This document shows positions 6,236 to 7,410 of a stretch of 7,410 nt of DNA, piece by piece. Position 1 is the stretch's first letter; every line of letters begins with the position of its first letter. The DNA is from Sphingomonadales bacterium (GTDB taxonomy: Bacteria > Pseudomonadota > Alphaproteobacteria > Sphingomonadales > Sphingomonadaceae), in the NCBI GenBank assembly GCA_013298745.1, contig JAAFIT010000110.1:1-7410 (forward strand), read 5' to 3'. Made by a program: the position numbers and the translations under genes. The notes under the pieces are model-generated. The model worked only from the letters and a program-made list of their open reading frames with translations, ran no database searches and had not been told where the DNA came from.

Positions 6236-6254
6236 CCAAGCGCTTAGCGCTTGG
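6236..6254 (-). other. Perfect hairpin with the exbB stop codon in its loop
   Basis: CCAAGCGC (6236-6243) and GCGCTTGG (6247-6254) form a perfect 8-bp stem whose 3-base loop is exactly the exbB stop codon (TAA on the minus strand, 6246-6244). No T-run follows, so it is not a classical terminator. It may protect the 3' end of exbB mRNA, or affect termination of translation and re-initiation at exbD1, 36 bp downstream. The structure is seen; the function is inferred. Confidence 0.5.
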
Positions 6255-6963
6255 GAGCAGCAGCAGCGGCCGGCGCGGCAGCCGGAGCGGCGATACGGGC
6301 ACCCGAGACCAGAGCGCCATGAACATCAGCCGAGAAGTTGTTGAGCTTTTCGACGACATCCTTGTTGCGGCGGATCAGCCAGTTGTAGCCAAGCACCGCC
6401 GGAACGGCGACGGCGAGACCGAGCGCGGTCATGATAAGTGCTTCACCGACTGGGCCGGCGACCTTGTCGATCGATGCCTGGCCAGCAAGACCGATGTTGA
6501 TGAGCGCGCGATAGATGCCGACGACGGTTCCGAACAGACCGATGAACGGCGAGGTCGAACCGACCGAAGCGAGGAACGACAGACCGCCCTGCAGCTTCGA
6601 CGACACGGCCGAGGTCGAACGGTTGAGCGCCATCGTCACCCACTCGTGCTGATCGATCTTGTCGGTCAGGCGACCTTCGTGGTGATCCGAAGCGCGCAGG
6701 CCGTCGTCAACGATCTGGCGGAACGGCGAATTCTTGTCGAGCTTGGCAGCACCGGTCTTGAGATCCGGAGCGCCCCAGAACTTCTTTTCGAGTTCGGCTG
6801 CTTCGGTGAGAACCTTACGCTGATCGATGTACTTGGTGATGATGATGAACCACGACACCAGCGACATGAACACCAGAATGCCGAACACCGACTGTGCGAT
6901 GATACCACCCTGCTGAAGCGCCGCCGCCAGGCCATAAGGATTTTCGACTGCCACGGTTTCCAT
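6244..6963 (-). CDS. exbB: ExbB-family proton channel protein of the TonB system
   Basis: This 239-residue inner-membrane protein forms the pentameric ring that, with ExbD, uses the proton gradient to energise TonB. Seen: a first membrane segment at about 20-43 (IIAQSVFGILVFMSLVSWFI), a cytoplasmic region to about 125, and two further segments at about 130-152 and 172-194. The MotA/TolQ/ExbB motif FIGLFGTVVGIYRALINIG is present. Thr146, Glu174 and Thr179 lie two residues before the positions of Thr148, Glu176 and Thr181 of E. coli ExbB, so the proton pathway appears intact. The C-terminus (about 224-239) is an Ala/Pro-rich tail of low complexity. The ATG at 6963 follows GAGGG, eight bases upstream. 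The neighbours tonB and two exbD genes favour ExbB over TolQ, since no tolA, tolB or pal is present. Confidence 0.93.
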   Translation of the reverse strand: METVAVENPYGLAAALQQGGIIAQSVFGILVFMSLVSWFIIITKYIDQRKVLTEAAELEKKFWGAPDLKTGAAKLDKNSPFRQIVDDGLRASDHHEGRLTDKIDQHEWVTMALNRSTSAVSSKLQGGLSFLASVGSTSPFIGLFGTVVGIYRALINIGLAGQASIDKVAGPVGEALIMTALGLAVAVPAVLGYNWLIRRNKDVVEKLNNFSADVHGALVSGARIAAPAAAPAAAAAPKR

Positions 6964-7003
6964 TGTATTTTCCCTCGATTTTATCGTTTGAGCTTCAAAA
7001 GAA

Positions 7004-7037
7004 GAACCGCACCCGACCCTGCGGCCGGATACGGTTC
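7004..7037 (-). other. Terminator-like or attenuator-like hairpin between tonB and exbB
   Basis: On the minus strand GAACCG (7037-7032) pairs with CGGTTC (7009-7004) around a GC-rich 22-base loop that can form an inner CCG/CGG stem. TTCTTTTG follows directly. It starts only 8 bases after the tonB stop. It could lower readthrough from tonB into exbB. An AT-rich TAAAAT lies further on toward exbB and might be part of a secondary promoter, although no good -35 box is seen at the right distance. Confidence 0.35.
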
Positions 7038-7044
7038 GATTGCA

Positions 7045-7410
7045 CTAATTCTTCAACTGCCAGCGAACGGGCTGGGTTTTGGTTTCCGCGACAGGCTGAC
7101 CATCGCGTGTTGCCGGGTTGAAGCGGAACCGACGCATGATGATCTTGCACGTTGCATCATCAAGTCGTGCGAAGCCGCTCGACTGTGTGACGGTGCAGGA
7201 CGAAACCTTGCCATCTGTACCGATCACATAGCTGACGCGTGTGACACCCTGTTCTTCGGCGCGACGTGACGCATCCGGGAAGTCGTCATCCGAAAACACG
7301 TTGCCGCGGCCCTTCGGCGTCGCCGGAGACGGCGGTGCCAGAGCGGGGGGCGGTGCCGGCGGTGGCGGCGGCGCAACGCGCGGCGGATCCGGCCGCGCCA
7401 CCTCGGATTG
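7045..7410 (-). CDS. tonB: TonB energy-transducing protein, C-terminal part
   Basis: The gene runs off the right edge, so its start and membrane anchor are not visible; 121 C-terminal residues are seen in an open frame to base 7410. Seen (numbered from the edge): a Pro-rich periplasmic spacer at about 7-32 (PPPPPAPPPALAPP), then a TonB C-terminal domain at about 40-121. The domain contains DFPDASRRAEEQGVTRVSYV, DGKVSSCTVTQSSG, a RFRFNPATRDGQPV motif and the end VRWQLKN. Cys72 and Cys88 flank the SSG loop, a two-cysteine arrangement that I associate with sphingomonad TonB-like proteins; a disulfide is possible in the periplasm. TonB contacts outer-membrane receptors for siderophores, vitamin B12 or glycans and transfers energy from ExbB/ExbD. 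The stop codon is TAG (7047-7045), 81 bp before exbB. Any Fur-type operator would lie outside the window, upstream of tonB. Confidence 0.92.
   Translation of the reverse strand, partial: QSEVARPDPPRVAPPPPPAPPPALAPPSPATPKGRGNVFSDDDFPDASRRAEEQGVTRVSYVIGTDGKVSSCTVTQSSGFARLDDATCKIIMRRFRFNPATRDGQPVAETKTQPVRWQLKN

Noticed and set aside
6986..6998. TTTGA-GCT-TCAAA dyad before exbB as a second copy of the TTGAGC-CAC-GCTCAA site
   Set aside because: Half-site sequence and spacing differ, and the shared bases are too few to claim a common operator.
5476..7269. A 597-codon plus-strand open frame opposite the exb genes
   Set aside because: It lies antisense to three well-supported genes (exbB, exbD1, exbD2) and the end of tonB. 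Its protein has no recognisable domain and is rich in Arg, Asp and His, as expected for the reverse of GC-rich genes.
1..7410. Mobile elements, CRISPR arrays, tRNA or rRNA genes, prophage or defence genes
   Set aside because: No transposase, repeat-spacer pattern, clover-leaf sequence or defence-type domain was found; all coding space is taken by ordinary chromosomal genes.

Overview
The window looks like chromosomal DNA of an alphaproteobacterium, most probably a sphingomonad. The DNA is GC-rich and the intergenic spaces are short. It carries a tonB-exbB-exbD-exbD operon whose TonB has a two-cysteine C-terminal domain, an intracellular poly(3-hydroxybutyrate) depolymerase, and an MsbA-related ABC exporter of a kind common in alphaproteobacteria. 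This assignment rests on recognised protein style and gene order, not on a search. No mobile element, CRISPR array, tRNA or rRNA was seen, and the window reads as ordinary core genome.

Layout from left to right. (1) Bases 2-907 (+) hold the 3' part of an ABC-F ATPase of the Uup type. Its stop codon lies in the loop of a strong hairpin, which also serves as the convergent boundary with the next gene. (2) Bases 928-2232 (-) encode a PhaZ-type intracellular PHB depolymerase with a Cys nucleophile. (3) Bases 2236-2421 form a divergent promoter region. (4) Bases 2422-4224 (+) encode a complete half-size ABC exporter with fused membrane and ATPase domains, possibly read from a leaderless mRNA. (5) Bases 4225-4346 form a convergent intergenic region with two similar GGGGCC-type dyads. 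(6) Bases 4347-5102 (-) encode a classical NAD-type short-chain dehydrogenase. (7) Bases 5190-5217 hold a clear rho-independent terminator that closes the operon on its right. (8) Bases 5244-7410 (-) hold that operon, transcribed right to left: tonB (5' end outside the window), exbB, exbD1, exbD2.

How the genes work together. The tonB-exbB-exbD1-exbD2 block is one functional unit: ExbB and ExbD form the proton-driven inner-membrane motor, and TonB passes its energy to outer-membrane TonB-dependent receptors. The extra ExbD paralogue recalls the tonB-exbB-exbD1-exbD2 cluster of Xanthomonas campestris. The phaZ gene and the ABC exporter share a divergent intergenic region, but nothing in the sequence ties their functions together. 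The SDR appears to be an independent unit.

No clearly undescribed system is visible. The points most worth a second look are structural: hairpins in all three intercistronic gaps of the tonB operon, two genes whose TAA stop codon sits in the loop of a perfect stem, paired cysteines in both TonB and ExbD1, the probable leaderless start of the exporter, and the paired dyads at 4240-4329.
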